DNA of 64,000 nt. Source: JAFNAG01 sp963721405. GTDB taxonomy: Bacteria; Acidobacteriota; UBA6911. Below, piece after piece: positions 51,931 to 61,600 of the stretch (positions are counted from its first letter, which is position 1; each line of letters starts with the position of its first letter). The notes beneath the pieces are model-generated. The model searched no databases and had not been told where the DNA came from. It worked only from the letters and a program-made list of their open reading frames with translations. The position numbers and the translations under genes are program-made. The stretch spans positions 124,001 to 188,000 of the forward strand of contig CAVRJA010000005.1 in the NCBI GenBank assembly GCA_963721405.1. Direction: 5' to 3'.

Positions 51931-52749
51931 ATGACAGGCTCCTCTCACTACCAGATTCATGCGTTTGCGTGCAGCGATGTCGGTCGAGTTCGCGCAGGGA
52001 ACGAGGATTCGTTTTTCGTCGCCAACTTGAGCGAAGGGATGCGCATCGAAAAGAACGGCATTCTGCGCTTTCCCGCGGGTCCGCTCGGATCATTGTTCGC
52101 GGTGGCGGACGGCATGGGCGGGGCGGCGGCCGGCGAGATGGCCAGCAAACTCTGCCTGAAAACGCTGTACCACGAGGTCCAGGAACTGATTCAGGAAGCC
52201 GGCCAGCCGGACGAAGGCCTGCTGGAGGAAATCCTTATAGGGGCAGTCGGCACCGCCAACAACCGCATTTACGGCCTCGGGTCGAGCAACCACGAATACG
52301 CCGGGATGGGGACAACCCTGACGACAGTGCTCGAACTGAACGGGGGCTTCCTGATCGGGCAGGTAGGCGACAGCCGGGCATACCTGCTGCGCCAGGGCCA
52401 GATTCGCCAGTTGACTCGGGATCAATCGCTCGTAGGCCAAAAGGTGAGTGAAGGGATCCTCACCGAGGAAGAGGCACGGCGACACCCGGAACGCAACATT
52501 CTACTGCAGGCGGTCGGCGTCAGGCCGGCGGTGGAACTGGCGTTGAAGAGCGTCCCGCTGCACCTGGGGGATGTTCTCCTGCTTTGTTCCGATGGACTGC
52601 ACTCGCAGATGTCTTCGAGGGAGATCTATGAGGTTGTCGAGGATTCGTCCGGTCCCGGGGATGCCTGCCTTGCGCTGGTAGACCTGGCCAACGAACGCGG
52701 CGGGCCGGATAACATCACTGCCGTCCTCGTCCAGTTCCTGCCCGGCTAG
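51931..52749 (+). CDS. PP2C-family protein phosphatase
   Basis: 272 aa from ATG 51931 (AGAGG upstream). All PP2C metal and phosphate motifs are present: SDVGRVRAGNEDSFF, VADGMGGAAAGEMAS, GQVGDSRAYLLRQGQ, LCSDGLHSQM and GGPDNITAVLV. Soluble, Stp1/PppA-like. Divergent from the kinase operon, it is expected to reverse kinase phosphorylation of T6SS targets, including phosphothreonine sites read by the FHA proteins. Confidence 0.93.
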   Translation: MTGSSHYQIHAFACSDVGRVRAGNEDSFFVANLSEGMRIEKNGILRFPAGPLGSLFAVADGMGGAAAGEMASKLCLKTLYHEVQELIQEAGQPDEGLLEEILIGAVGTANNRIYGLGSSNHEYAGMGTTLTTVLELNGGFLIGQVGDSRAYLLRQGQIRQLTRDQSLVGQKVSEGILTEEEARRHPERNILLQAVGVRPAVELALKSVPLHLGDVLLLCSDGLHSQMSSREIYEVVEDSSGPGDACLALVDLANERGGPDNITAVLVQFLPG

Positions 52750-52784
52750 CGCCACTCTGTCCCCGAACCCTCTCGACGATCGAC

Positions 52785-53243
52785 CTACTTCAGTTTGTTG
52801 GGATCCAGCCCGAAGTACTGCGACCAGTCGTCGAGATCTATCTTCTCCTCTCTCGTCGCATCCTGCCTGCCGGGCGCACGGCTCGATGACATCTTATGCG
52901 TGAACCGGGCCCAATCCATGGTCTTGACGCCGGCCTCGCGGCAGCGCCGAGCCAGTCCCCGGTCATTGGTGACCACGATGATCTCTGCAGGAGAACGCGC
53001 CCCATCCGCGGCCTTCAAAATGGCATCGTCCGTCGACAAAGGTGCGCTGTAGCGAACGCGGATTCCACGAGGGGGGGTCCGGCGGTCCGTGTCGTCTCCA
53101 TCGAAAAAGACGATAAATCGGCCGCCTCTTTCGACAGCATAGCGGCTCAAAACGTCGAGGAATGACCTGCGGGTCTCGGGATCCTCACGGGCCAAGGCGG
53201 CGGATTGGCCGATCAGATTGTTGCCGTCAAACCAGTAAGGCAT
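52785..53243 (-). CDS. NYN/YacP-like PIN-fold nuclease
   Basis: 152 aa. It begins with YWFDGNNLIG, an acidic Asp-x-x-Asn motif of NYN domains, then FIVFFDGDD and VVTNDRGLARRCREAG, giving the usual acidic active site. Related YacP/Rae1-type proteins act on RNA. The C-terminal tail is short and charged. It ends convergently with the PP2C gene, with no evident functional link to T6SS. Confidence 0.75.
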   Translation of the reverse strand: MPYWFDGNNLIGQSAALAREDPETRRSFLDVLSRYAVERGGRFIVFFDGDDTDRRTPPRGIRVRYSAPLSTDDAILKAADGARSPAEIIVVTNDRGLARRCREAGVKTMDWARFTHKMSSSRAPGRQDATREEKIDLDDWSQYFGLDPNKLK

Positions 53244-53760
53244 CGATGCGTCCCCGGCTTCCCGGGCGGATAGGTTCTTTCTCGTTCGCCGATATCATGC
53301 TGTCCGAAATAGAGGATGATCCTGAATCTACCCCGCCGCAAGCCTCAATCCCCACTCCTGCAAGCATGCACGAGAGCTCCGGGCCGAATTGCGGTTACAG
53401 AACCGGCCGCCGCAAGTCATTGCCATGGTGGCTGGCCGGCGGGGACGAGCTTCCGACCTGTAAGCGCCACGAATAGTTTGCGCACTTGGACTTCGACCTG
53501 GACGTGGACGTGGACGTAGAGGGCCGTGTATGGGGCAAACCTCCTACTAATGTCATTCAATGAATCTCTCGTTCTCCGTGCATGTCGAGGTCCAAGTCCA
53601 GGTCCAAGTCTAGGTCCAGGTCCAAGTCCGGAACGGAAGGACGGCATGTTTCGCGCGAAAAACTATGCTAGGCTGAAATGCTGTTGTGTTGCCAGAGTGG
53701 AATTGCGGCATCCGGGTCAGGAATGGCGGATCCGGATGAAAAACGATGGAGGCGCGGGTT
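53244..53760. other. Intergenic region carrying hexamer repeats
   Basis: About 500 bp upstream of the M28 peptidase gene. Apart from the repeat blocks I see no coding sequence; open frames across the repeats encode only low-complexity dipeptides such as Val-His and Gly-Pro and lack ribosome sites. The region must contain the M28 promoter, which was not assigned. Confidence 0.4.
53484..53629. repeat. Two inverted blocks of degenerate GGAC-type hexamer repeats
   Basis: Block A (53484-53520) contains units of the type TGGACNT (ACCTGGACGTGGACGTGGAC). Block B (53584-53629) contains the complementary units (AGGTCCAAGTCCAGGTCC). They face each other across about 60 bp, so transcripts could form a long hairpin. 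Confidence 0.65.
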
Positions 53761-55359
53761 ATGTCCAAAATGTCGAGATCGACGGTGGCGGGAGTTTGCC
53801 TGACGGCGACCTTCATCTTCTGGTCGATCGTGGGCCCGGGAGCAGGCCGCGCGGGCGGCAAGTGGGATTTCGCGCCGTCGGTCGTCCAGAAGCAGGCAAT
53901 AGCGGCGATCTCCGCCGAGTCGCTGCGTGGACATCTTTCTTTCATCGCCTCCGATTTGCTCGATGGCCGCGGGAACGGCACCGAAGGCGAGGAGGTGGCT
54001 GCCGAGTACATTGCCGCGCAATTCAGGCGGTCGGGCCTGAAGCCGGCGGGCGACGACGGCTTCTATCAGACGGTACCGAAAATAAGGCTCATGCCAAACC
54101 TCGAAGGATATCGTTGCCGCATTTCACTCGATGGCAAGACAGCGGATGTGCCGTCAACCCGGTTTGCAATGATCAGCGCCCTCGGCAGCAGCAACCCGAT
54201 CATCCGCGAAATCCACATCGACAATGTGCCGATCGTCAAGATTCCGTTTTCAGGCAGCCTGCCGGACCAGTCCGAAAATCTGAAAGGCCGGGTGTTGATG
54301 ACGGAATTCCCGGCCGTCCCGAGGGACCGCACCCAGGCGGCGAACATCTATGTCCGAAGACAGGAATTCATGTCCCGGGTCGGGGCGCTCAACCCCGCAT
54401 TGCTGGTGGAAATCAGGCGCGGTGGTTCCCTGGATACCGGCTACTTTCGCAGCCGCTCCCTGATCGATCCGGAACAGAAGGGAAGGCCGGCGACAGGGAT
54501 TCCGCTGGCTGCTGTGACCGACCCGGCAGTCGTCGAGCTCTACGACGCGCTTGCGGATGGGCAGGCGCAAGGAGGCTTCAGCCTGCACCTATCTGGTTCC
54601 CTCGATACCCCCGCGCCGCTGCGCAACGTCGTCGGCCTGTTGCCCGGTGCCGATCCCAAGCTCGCGGAAACGTACATTCTGATTACAGCCCATTACGACG
54701 GCCAGGGCACTCGTCCGGGGTCGGAAGGCGGCTGGAACTCTGCCAACGACGACGGGAGCGGGACAGTCTCCGTGATCGAGATTGCCGCGGCAATGGCCTC
54801 TCTCAAGGAGCGGCCGCGCCGCTCCCTGGTTTTTATGACATTTTATGGCGAAGAAATCGGGCTTGCCGGATCGCGCTACTATGCGCAGCACCCGGTTTTC
54901 CCGATCGAAAAGACCATCGCGGAGATAAACCTGGAAATGGTGGGGCGGACCGACGACACGGAAGGCGACCAGCACAAGCGGGCCAGCCTTACCGGGTTCG
55001 ATTATACGGACCTGGGCGATCTGTTTCGCCGCGCAGGTGATCTGACCGGAGTGACCGTTTTCAAACACGAAAAGAATTCTGATTCCTACTTTGGCCGGAG
55101 CGACAACCAGGCACTGGCCAACATGGGAGTTCCGGCTCACACGCTGTGCGTGACCTTCAATTATCCCGATTATCATGGCGCCGCAGACACCTGGGAGAAA
55201 ATCGATTACGATAACATGGCGCTCACGGTCCGGATGATTGCGACGGCAGTCCTGATCCTGGCGGAAAGCGACGGAGAACCGCGGTGGAACGAGTCCCTGC
55301 CCCAGGCGAGTCGGTACCTGGCGGCATGGAAGAAAATTCATGAAGGGGGAAAACACTGA
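53761..55359 (+). CDS. Secreted M28-family metallopeptidase
   Basis: 532 aa; start ATG 53761 is placed 8 nt after GGAGG (53748-53752), which itself overlaps an earlier ATG at 53746. An N-terminal signal-type segment (VAGVCLTATFIFWSIVGPG) is followed by a PA-like insert (about 130-270) and the peptidase core: ITAHYDGQG, NSANDDGSGTVSVIE, FYGEEIGLAGS, INLEMVGR and DYHGAADTWE. These give the two-zinc ligand set of aminopeptidase Y/Q-type enzymes, with Glu in the usual Asp position of INLEM. Probably a periplasmic or extracellular aminopeptidase. Confidence 0.9.
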   Translation: MSKMSRSTVAGVCLTATFIFWSIVGPGAGRAGGKWDFAPSVVQKQAIAAISAESLRGHLSFIASDLLDGRGNGTEGEEVAAEYIAAQFRRSGLKPAGDDGFYQTVPKIRLMPNLEGYRCRISLDGKTADVPSTRFAMISALGSSNPIIREIHIDNVPIVKIPFSGSLPDQSENLKGRVLMTEFPAVPRDRTQAANIYVRRQEFMSRVGALNPALLVEIRRGGSLDTGYFRSRSLIDPEQKGRPATGIPLAAVTDPAVVELYDALADGQAQGGFSLHLSGSLDTPAPLRNVVGLLPGADPKLAETYILITAHYDGQGTRPGSEGGWNSANDDGSGTVSVIEIAAAMASLKERPRRSLVFMTFYGEEIGLAGSRYYAQHPVFPIEKTIAEINLEMVGRTDDTEGDQHKRASLTGFDYTDLGDLFRRAGDLTGVTVFKHEKNSDSYFGRSDNQALANMGVPAHTLCVTFNYPDYHGAADTWEKIDYDNMALTVRMIATAVLILAESDGEPRWNESLPQASRYLAAWKKIHEGGKH

Positions 55360-55882
55360 GAAGAGCACTAAGGGTGCAAAAAACCGATGCGGGCAAAAAA
55401 ATCGCCGCCGTGATTCCGTTCCCTTGACCCGACCCTTTTGGCATCCTCTTTCCCGTTGCCCGGGATCGAGTATCGGCCAGAAGAAGCTACCTGCTGCCAG
55501 ATCTTTCTTCCAGCAGCGCTAACGAACCGCTTATGTATTTCAGCCCGTTAGCTCCGGCCTCCTAGTGCTACGAACAAACCTGTTAAGCCCGTCCGTTGCT
55601 CATCTGCCGGTGTTCAAGGTCTCGCAAATCACAGCGGCTAAGATTCACTATAAGAGAACCGGTTTTGGATGTCAAGTGGAAGAAATCGTGTCGTCGACTA
55701 AGTCGCTGTCATGATGCAAGATATAGTTGCAATAAAAACTCGAGACAGAAATTCTGAAATAGGAAATTAGATAATGGATGTTGTAACATTCAATCCTGCA
55801 GTAAGTAAAATGTGCACTTGTCAAAAGACTTTTCGCAAGCCGGTGGCGCTCTTATTCAAAGATGGTCTCAGGTGAATCTGGC
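55360..55882. other. Intergenic region, A/T-rich in its second half
   Basis: 523 bp with no convincing gene. An inverted repeat GCTAACG/CGTTAGC (55518-55552, 21-nt loop) has no T-run after it. Bases about 55640-55860 are clearly A/T-richer than the surroundings and probably hold the prmA promoter; TTGCAA near 55727 is a weak -35 candidate. Confidence 0.4.
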
Positions 55883-56755
55883 ATGGAAAAAAACTTTGTC
55901 GAAATCCGCATTCGTACATCGGTGGACCCGGGAGAATTTCTTGGCCGGATCGAAACCGCGGGCAGTCTGGGAGCATATGAAACGCCAGACGGGTTCTGCG
56001 TCTACTGGCCTGCCGGAGAATGGAATCCCGCTCACCTGGAGACGATCAGAAAGGCGCTTGTCGATCTCGGCGATCTGGAGGCCGGGAGCAGCGTGACCGT
56101 CAGTGAGTTGCCCGATCAGGACTGGAACCGGCGTTGGACCGAATCGCTGCAACCGGTGCGGCTCGGAAGGCGCATCGTGATCCGCCAGAGCTGGAATTCG
56201 GCAGATGTTCCTCCGGGCGGGTTTGAACTCGTCATCGATCCCAAGCGCGCTTTCGGCACTGGTTATCACGCCACCACGCAGCTGATCGTCGAGTGGCTCG
56301 AAGAATCGGTGAGGGGCGGGGAGCGTGTGCTCGATGTCGGGACCGGAAGCGGCATCCTGTCTATGGTGGCGCTGCGACTGGGCGCCCGCCGTGCGGTCGG
56401 GATTGACAATGATCCCGAAGCAATCGAGTGCGCCCGGGAATATGCCGCGGTCAACGGTTTCGGCCCAGAAATGGAGCTGCGCGTGGCCTCGCTGGAAGAA
56501 CTGCGCCCCGAGCCGTTCGACCTGGTGGTGGCCAACCTGGACCGCAAGACCTTGTCGGGATATTTTCCAGACATGCACAGGTACGTGGCCGCAGGCGGCC
56601 GCGTGATCTGTTCCGGGCTGCTGGCGGAGGACCGTGCCGAGATCTCGGGAGCGCTGGCTGCGGCAGGCTGGGAGATTCACGGCCGGAAGGATCGCGATGA
56701 ATGGATGGCGCTCGAGCTGCGCACTGGCGCCGGCCAGGTTTTCGCACAACGTTGA
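55883..56755 (+). CDS. prmA: Ribosomal protein L11 methyltransferase
   Basis: 290 aa from ATG 55883, placed 7 nt after AGGTGA (55870-55875); ATG 55862 is an upstream alternative. N-terminal substrate-recognition domain (about 1-95), then the PrmA methyltransferase core: DQDWNRRWTESLQPVRLG, FGTGYHATTQL, VLDVGTGSGILS, GIDNDPEAIECAREYA, and VVANLDRKTL in place of the usual NILA. It trimethylates L11 on Lys and the N-terminus in E. coli. The tRNA-Asp gene follows. Confidence 0.9.
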   Translation: MEKNFVEIRIRTSVDPGEFLGRIETAGSLGAYETPDGFCVYWPAGEWNPAHLETIRKALVDLGDLEAGSSVTVSELPDQDWNRRWTESLQPVRLGRRIVIRQSWNSADVPPGGFELVIDPKRAFGTGYHATTQLIVEWLEESVRGGERVLDVGTGSGILSMVALRLGARRAVGIDNDPEAIECAREYAAVNGFGPEMELRVASLEELRPEPFDLVVANLDRKTLSGYFPDMHRYVAAGGRVICSGLLAEDRAEISGALAAAGWEIHGRKDRDEWMALELRTGAGQVFAQR

Positions 56756-56871
56756 TGCTGTCGGACGTTGACAAAAGCACCATTCGCCGCAGTTTCTGAA
56801 CCGCAGTCGCCGGCTGATACAGCTTGCGTCCGGGAGCGCAATGCGCTATTATGCAGCGCCTTTGACCCAGC

Positions 56872-56948
<77 letters not shown>

Positions 56949-57146
56949 TTATTTCCAAGCGCTTACAGCGGATCTTGATGAGCAATCCCGGGCAATGATT
57001 TCTCCGGAGTGTGTGGGAACAACCGTTACGCGGCCGTCCGGGTGTTGCAGAAAATGGTGACTCCCTTTAATCGGAATGACCGCAAATCCGGCAGCGGCGA
57101 GGACGCGGATGATTTCCTTGCCGGTGAATCTGGGGAGGCGGCTCAC
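56949..57146 (-). pseudogene. hicA: hicA toxin remnant, frameshifted
   Basis: From GTG 57146 the frame reads as HicA: SRLPRFTGKEIIRVLAAAGF, GSHHFLQHPDG, VVPTHSGEII. At that point the expected GPGLL-type ending moves to another frame (PGLLIKIR), while the annotated frame runs RDCSSRSAVSAWK to a stop that starts one base after the tRNA-Asp CCA end. The catalytic His in GSHH is intact, but the C-terminal helix is lost. The GTG overlaps the hicB stop (GTGA), the normal hicBA coupling. Probably non-functional. Confidence 0.7.
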
Positions 57147-57262
57147 GATGCCACGCTGATCGTTTGGACGCCAACGAAATCGAGCGGTTCCAGGCTGTCG
57201 CCCTGGGCTTCGAGGCAAACCTCCACCGCTTCACGGATCCGGACCATCAACTTATCCCGGAT
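57143..57262 (-). pseudogene. hicB: hicB antitoxin 3' fragment
   Basis: An open stretch without start encodes IRDKLMVRIREAVEVCLEAQ and ends FVGVQTISVAS. This is the C-terminal part of HicB-type antitoxins (REAVELCLE...FVGVQxxxV). The upstream part is missing; a stop at 57263-57265 closes the frame. The stop codon overlaps the hicA start by the GTGA arrangement. A decayed toxin-antitoxin pair. Confidence 0.65.
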
Positions 57263-57351
57263 TTATTCCGTAATGTCGCCATGTATAGCTGGGTTCTGCA
57301 CTCGGCGCCGCCTCACCGAGATGAAAAATTCTCGCCGTTCCCTCACGGCGC

Positions 57352-58239
57352 CTATTGAGCCTTGTAGGCTGCGGCGAGCGTATTCGCAAATACTTCAAAG
57401 GTGGTGTGGGTGGTGTTGCGCTCGTTGCGGCCTTCCAGTGAGCGGACGCGGCCCTCGTTGATGGCGCGCGACATTTCCGCGAAGAGCCCGGCGATATTGG
57501 CAGAGAATCCGATCTGTGTCAGCGCCCCCGCAAAAGCATCATACGGGAACTGGACATACCTGAGATCGGGTTTGCCGATCATCGCGCCGAGGATGCGAGT
57601 TGCCTCGGCCATGGACAGGTCTCGGGAACCGAGCAGTTCACGCACTGCAACGCCGGAGAAATCACGCTTGAGGAGCGCGGATGCCGCGGCGTCGGCAATA
57701 TCTCTCGTGGCAATCTGTGCTACCGGCACGTCGGGGGCAATGGCGCCCCCGTTGATCCCCTGCTGCTTGATCATTCCCAGGGAGCCAAAGTGGTTTTCGA
57801 AGAAATAGCCCGCTCGCAAGAAGAGAACATTCAAGCCCGGCACTTCCCGCAGGCGATCTTCCATCAGATGCAGCCCTACAATCGGGCCGGTTTCGGCTGA
57901 TTGCTCCGCACCCAGGCTGCTCAAAAACACAACATGGCGCACGCCGCTCACCGACAACGCTTTCCGGACCGATTCGCCAACGCGATTTTGATACGCGAGA
58001 TAATCATCTGTCTGAAAGAGCGGCGGAATCAACAGGTACGCGGCCTCGGCGCCGGCGAAGGCCCGGCTCAAAAATGCTTCATCCGCAGCATCGCCGGATA
58101 GCGTCTGCGCTCCCTGCTCCGCGAGAGGCTTCAGCTTGTCAATACCGCGGCCGAGAGCCCTCACCTGGCAACCTTCCTTAATGAGTTTCAGGGCAATTGG
58201 CTTCCCGGTGTTACCGGTTGCGCCCATGACTGTGATCAT
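57352..58239 (-). CDS. NmrA-like NAD(P)-binding oxidoreductase
   Basis: 295 aa, ATG 58239 with a near-perfect AAAGGAGGGG site. Rossmann nucleotide-binding GATGNTGKPIALKLI at residues 6-20, then an AYLLIPPLF strand, VVFLSSLGAEQS and FLRAGYFFENH (atypical SDR lacking the YxxxK pair). Similar proteins are NmrA-type redox sensors or quinone oxidoreductases. It is single, flanked by the hicAB remnant and an intergenic gap, so no pathway is suggested. Confidence 0.8.
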   Translation of the reverse strand: MITVMGATGNTGKPIALKLIKEGCQVRALGRGIDKLKPLAEQGAQTLSGDAADEAFLSRAFAGAEAAYLLIPPLFQTDDYLAYQNRVGESVRKALSVSGVRHVVFLSSLGAEQSAETGPIVGLHLMEDRLREVPGLNVLFLRAGYFFENHFGSLGMIKQQGINGGAIAPDVPVAQIATRDIADAAASALLKRDFSGVAVRELLGSRDLSMAEATRILGAMIGKPDLRYVQFPYDAFAGALTQIGFSANIAGLFAEMSRAINEGRVRSLEGRNERNTTHTTFEVFANTLAAAYKAQ

Positions 58240-58696
58240 GTTATTTCCCCTCCTTTAAACAGACACCGTGACGGTGAAAGAATGAAGCGAGACTCGGGGC
58301 TACGTCAAGGGGAGAGAAGAAGCCGAGGCCGCCTTCCTGCCGGACATGGAGCAGGAAGGTCGGCTCATGACGCATAAATCCGCTGTCAAAACCAGAACCC
58401 TGTTCGACGAGCACGATGTGCATGGGTGACGGAATCGAATCTTCATCCTTGGATTGGCGTTTTTGCGTTAAGATAGGGGTTTGGTTTGACGGATACCGAC
58501 CGAATCTAGGCAGGGTGATCCCCTCAGGACCAGTTTGAATCAATCACAAGGCTAAGACGGATTGACATAGGGAAAAGCTATGACGCGAAAGATACCTTCA
58601 TTCTTATTTCAGGTTGTTGGACTCAACGTTTTAGCCGGTGAAGGCGTAGCAGACATGCCGGGACGCGGAGCGGCGGCCCGGAGACTCGGGGAAATA
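58240..58696. other. Intergenic region upstream of the Delta-60 repeat gene
   Basis: No convincing gene. A TTGACA at 58562-58567 is a possible -35 box, but no good -10 follows at standard spacing. The frame of the downstream gene is open from ATG 58580, so 58580-58696 might be coding if that start is used. Confidence 0.35.
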
Positions 58697-61600
58697 ATGC
58701 ACCGGGCAGCGCGAACAGCGTTGTTCGCGACGCTGATGATGGTGATCCCGGGCCTGGCACGGGCGCAATCCGCGTTGGATGGCTTCGACCCGGGCACGAA
58801 CGGGACCGTCTCGGCGCTTGCCGTGCAGGCGGACGGCAAGATTCTGGTTGGGGGCCGTTTCACCATGCTGGGCGGCGGCGGTTCGGGGATGTCCAGCAGC
58901 ACCAGCATCGGGCGGCTGAATGCCGACGGGAGTCTCGACACCGGGTTCAATCCGGGGACCGACGGCGAAGTCAGGGCCATTGCGGTGCAGGAGGACGGCA
59001 AGATCGTCGTTGGGGGACTTTTCACCAAACTGGGAAACGGCGCTACGGTGACACGCATTAATATCGGCAGGCTCAATCCTGACGGCAGCGTGGACGAGAG
59101 TTTCGATCCGAGCGCCAGCTACACGGTCATGGCCCTGGCAATTCAGCCCGACGGCAAAATTCTTGTCGGTGGAGCCTTCACCGCGCTGGGAGGGGGAACT
59201 TCCGGCATGACCCCGCGCCGGAATATCGGCCGGCTCAATCCCGACGGCAGTTTGGACGAAAGTTTCGATCCGGGTGCGACCGGCTCCGTTTCCGCGATCG
59301 TTGTCCAGCCGGACGGCAAAATCGTGGTCGCCGGTTCATTTTCAGGTCTGGGCGGCTCAAGGGGCGCTACGGCCCGGCCCGCCATCGGGCGTATTAACTC
59401 GGATGGCACGCTGGACACCGCCTTCGATGTCGGGGCGAACAACATCGCCTCGGCTCTCGCATTGCAACCGGATGGCAAGATCCTGGTTGGTGGAGCCTTC
59501 ACGATGCTCGGGGGGGGAGGCACGGGCACGACGCCGCGCTATAATGTCGCGCGGCTGAACACTGACGGCACCATAGACACCAGCTTCGACCCGGGAGCCA
59601 ATACTCCCGTTTATGCCCTTACGCTGCAGGCCGATGGGAAGATTCTGGTCGCGGGCTCGTTTGCCACACTGGGCGGCGGCGACAATGGCACAATCGCGCG
59701 CAACTTCATCGGCCGGCTCAATGTCGATGGCAGCCTGGACGACAGTTTCAACCCCGGGGCGAATGCCACGGTCTACGCCCTTGCAGTTCAGGCCGACGAC
59801 AAAATCCTGGTAGGAGGCGCCTTCTCGGGATTGGGGAACGGCGGAGGGTCAATCCCGCGCAACCGCATCGGCCGGCTCAGCCTCGCCGGCCACGTCGATA
59901 CGAACTTCGATCCCGGATGCAATGGCCAGGTCGGCGCGGTGGCGATCCAGGCGGACGGGAAGGTACTCGTCGGCGGCAGCTTCAGCCTGCTGGGCGGCGG
60001 GGGCACGGGATCGAGCGTCGTCAATGCGATCGGCAGGCTGAACAGCGACGGAAGGTTGGATGCGGATTTCAAGGGGAGAGCTGACCGGACGGTTTACGCC
60101 GTCCTTGTCCAGCCAGACGGCAAGATCCTGGTCGGCGGCGATTTCACGGTATTGGGAAGCGGCACGCCTGTCTCACGAAGGATGCTTGGCCGGTTCAATC
60201 CCGACGGCAGCGTTGACGCCGACTTCGATCCCGGCGCGAACGGCACCGTCTACACCCTCGCCCTGCAACCGGACGGCAAAATCCTGGTGGGCGGCAGTTT
60301 CACTGCCCTGGGCGGAGGAGGCTCAGGCACGACCACGCGCAACTTCATCGGCCGGCTCAATACGGACGGCAGTCTCGATCCTGCGTTTAATCCCGGCGCC
60401 AACGCCACAGTTTTCACTCTCAAGATACATGCCGACGGGAGGATCCTGGCCGGAGGATCTTTCACCTCCCTGGGAGGGGGAGGCACAGGCACGTCGGTCC
60501 GCAGCCGCATCGCCCGCCTCAATGCTGACGGCAGCCTCGACACCGGTTTTGATCCGGGCGCCGACGACACCGTAAACGTTCTCACGGTGCAGGCGGACGG
60601 CGGCATCCTGGCGGGCGGATCGTTCTCCAGGTTCGGCGGCGGAGGTTCGGGCACAATTCCCAGGAACAGGATCGCGCGCATCAACGCGAACGGCAGCATC
60701 GACCAGGGCTTTGATCCGGGCGCCGACGCCCCGATACGGTCGATCGCGCTGCAGGCCGACGGCAGGATTCTGGTCGGAGGCGAGTTCACGAAACTGGGTG
60801 GAGGCGGGGCGGGCACGGCCTTGCGCAGCCGCATCGGCCGACTGAATGCCGCGGGCAGCATTGACACGGCCTTCGACCCCGGGGCCAGCGGCAACGTCAA
60901 TGCCCTGGCAATCCAGACCGACGGCAAGATAGTAGTCGGCGGCGCATTCGCAAGGCTGGGGGATGGCGGCACGGGAACGACCCCGCGCAGTTACATCGGC
61001 CGGCTCACGAATACGGACGCCGCCTTGCAGAACCTGGCCATTGACCCCGCCGGCACCCGGATCACCTGGAGCCGGGGGGGATCGTCGCCGGAATTTGACC
61101 GCGTTGCCATCGAACGTTCCGGGGACGGCGTCAGTTACACCTTTCTCGGAAGCGCCATGCGCGTAAGCGGAGGCTGGCGGCTTTCGGGCCTCAACCTGCC
61201 CTTGAGTCACAACAGTTACATCCGCGCGCGAGGTTTCTATGGTACGGGCTATGGAAACGCCTCGGGGTCGATTTCGGAGAAAGTGCTGGAAGCGGTAGCC
61301 GAGACGGACGTCTTCGCACAGATTGCCTCAGGCGGCAACTATCAGACCGTCCTGACAGGCATCAATACCGCCCAGATACCTGCCGACATTCTAGTGTCCC
61401 TGCTCAAATCCGACGGCACGCCGTTCAACAACGCGGCGGGCATTCCCGCGGACCCCATTCCACTTACCATTCCGCCTATGGGGACGGCACGGATCGAATT
61501 CGCGCTCCCCGGCGCCACCGTGTCGGGGTACGGTCTTTTCTCCGGGCAGATGAAGCTCGACGGCACGGCATTGTTCAAGAGCCTTCAAAACAACGTGATC

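Noticed and set aside
53417..53647. 76-codon minus-strand frame across the hexamer repeats
   Set aside because: Its Gly-Pro and Val-His runs result from the hexamer repeats themselves; there is no ribosome site or other sign of coding.
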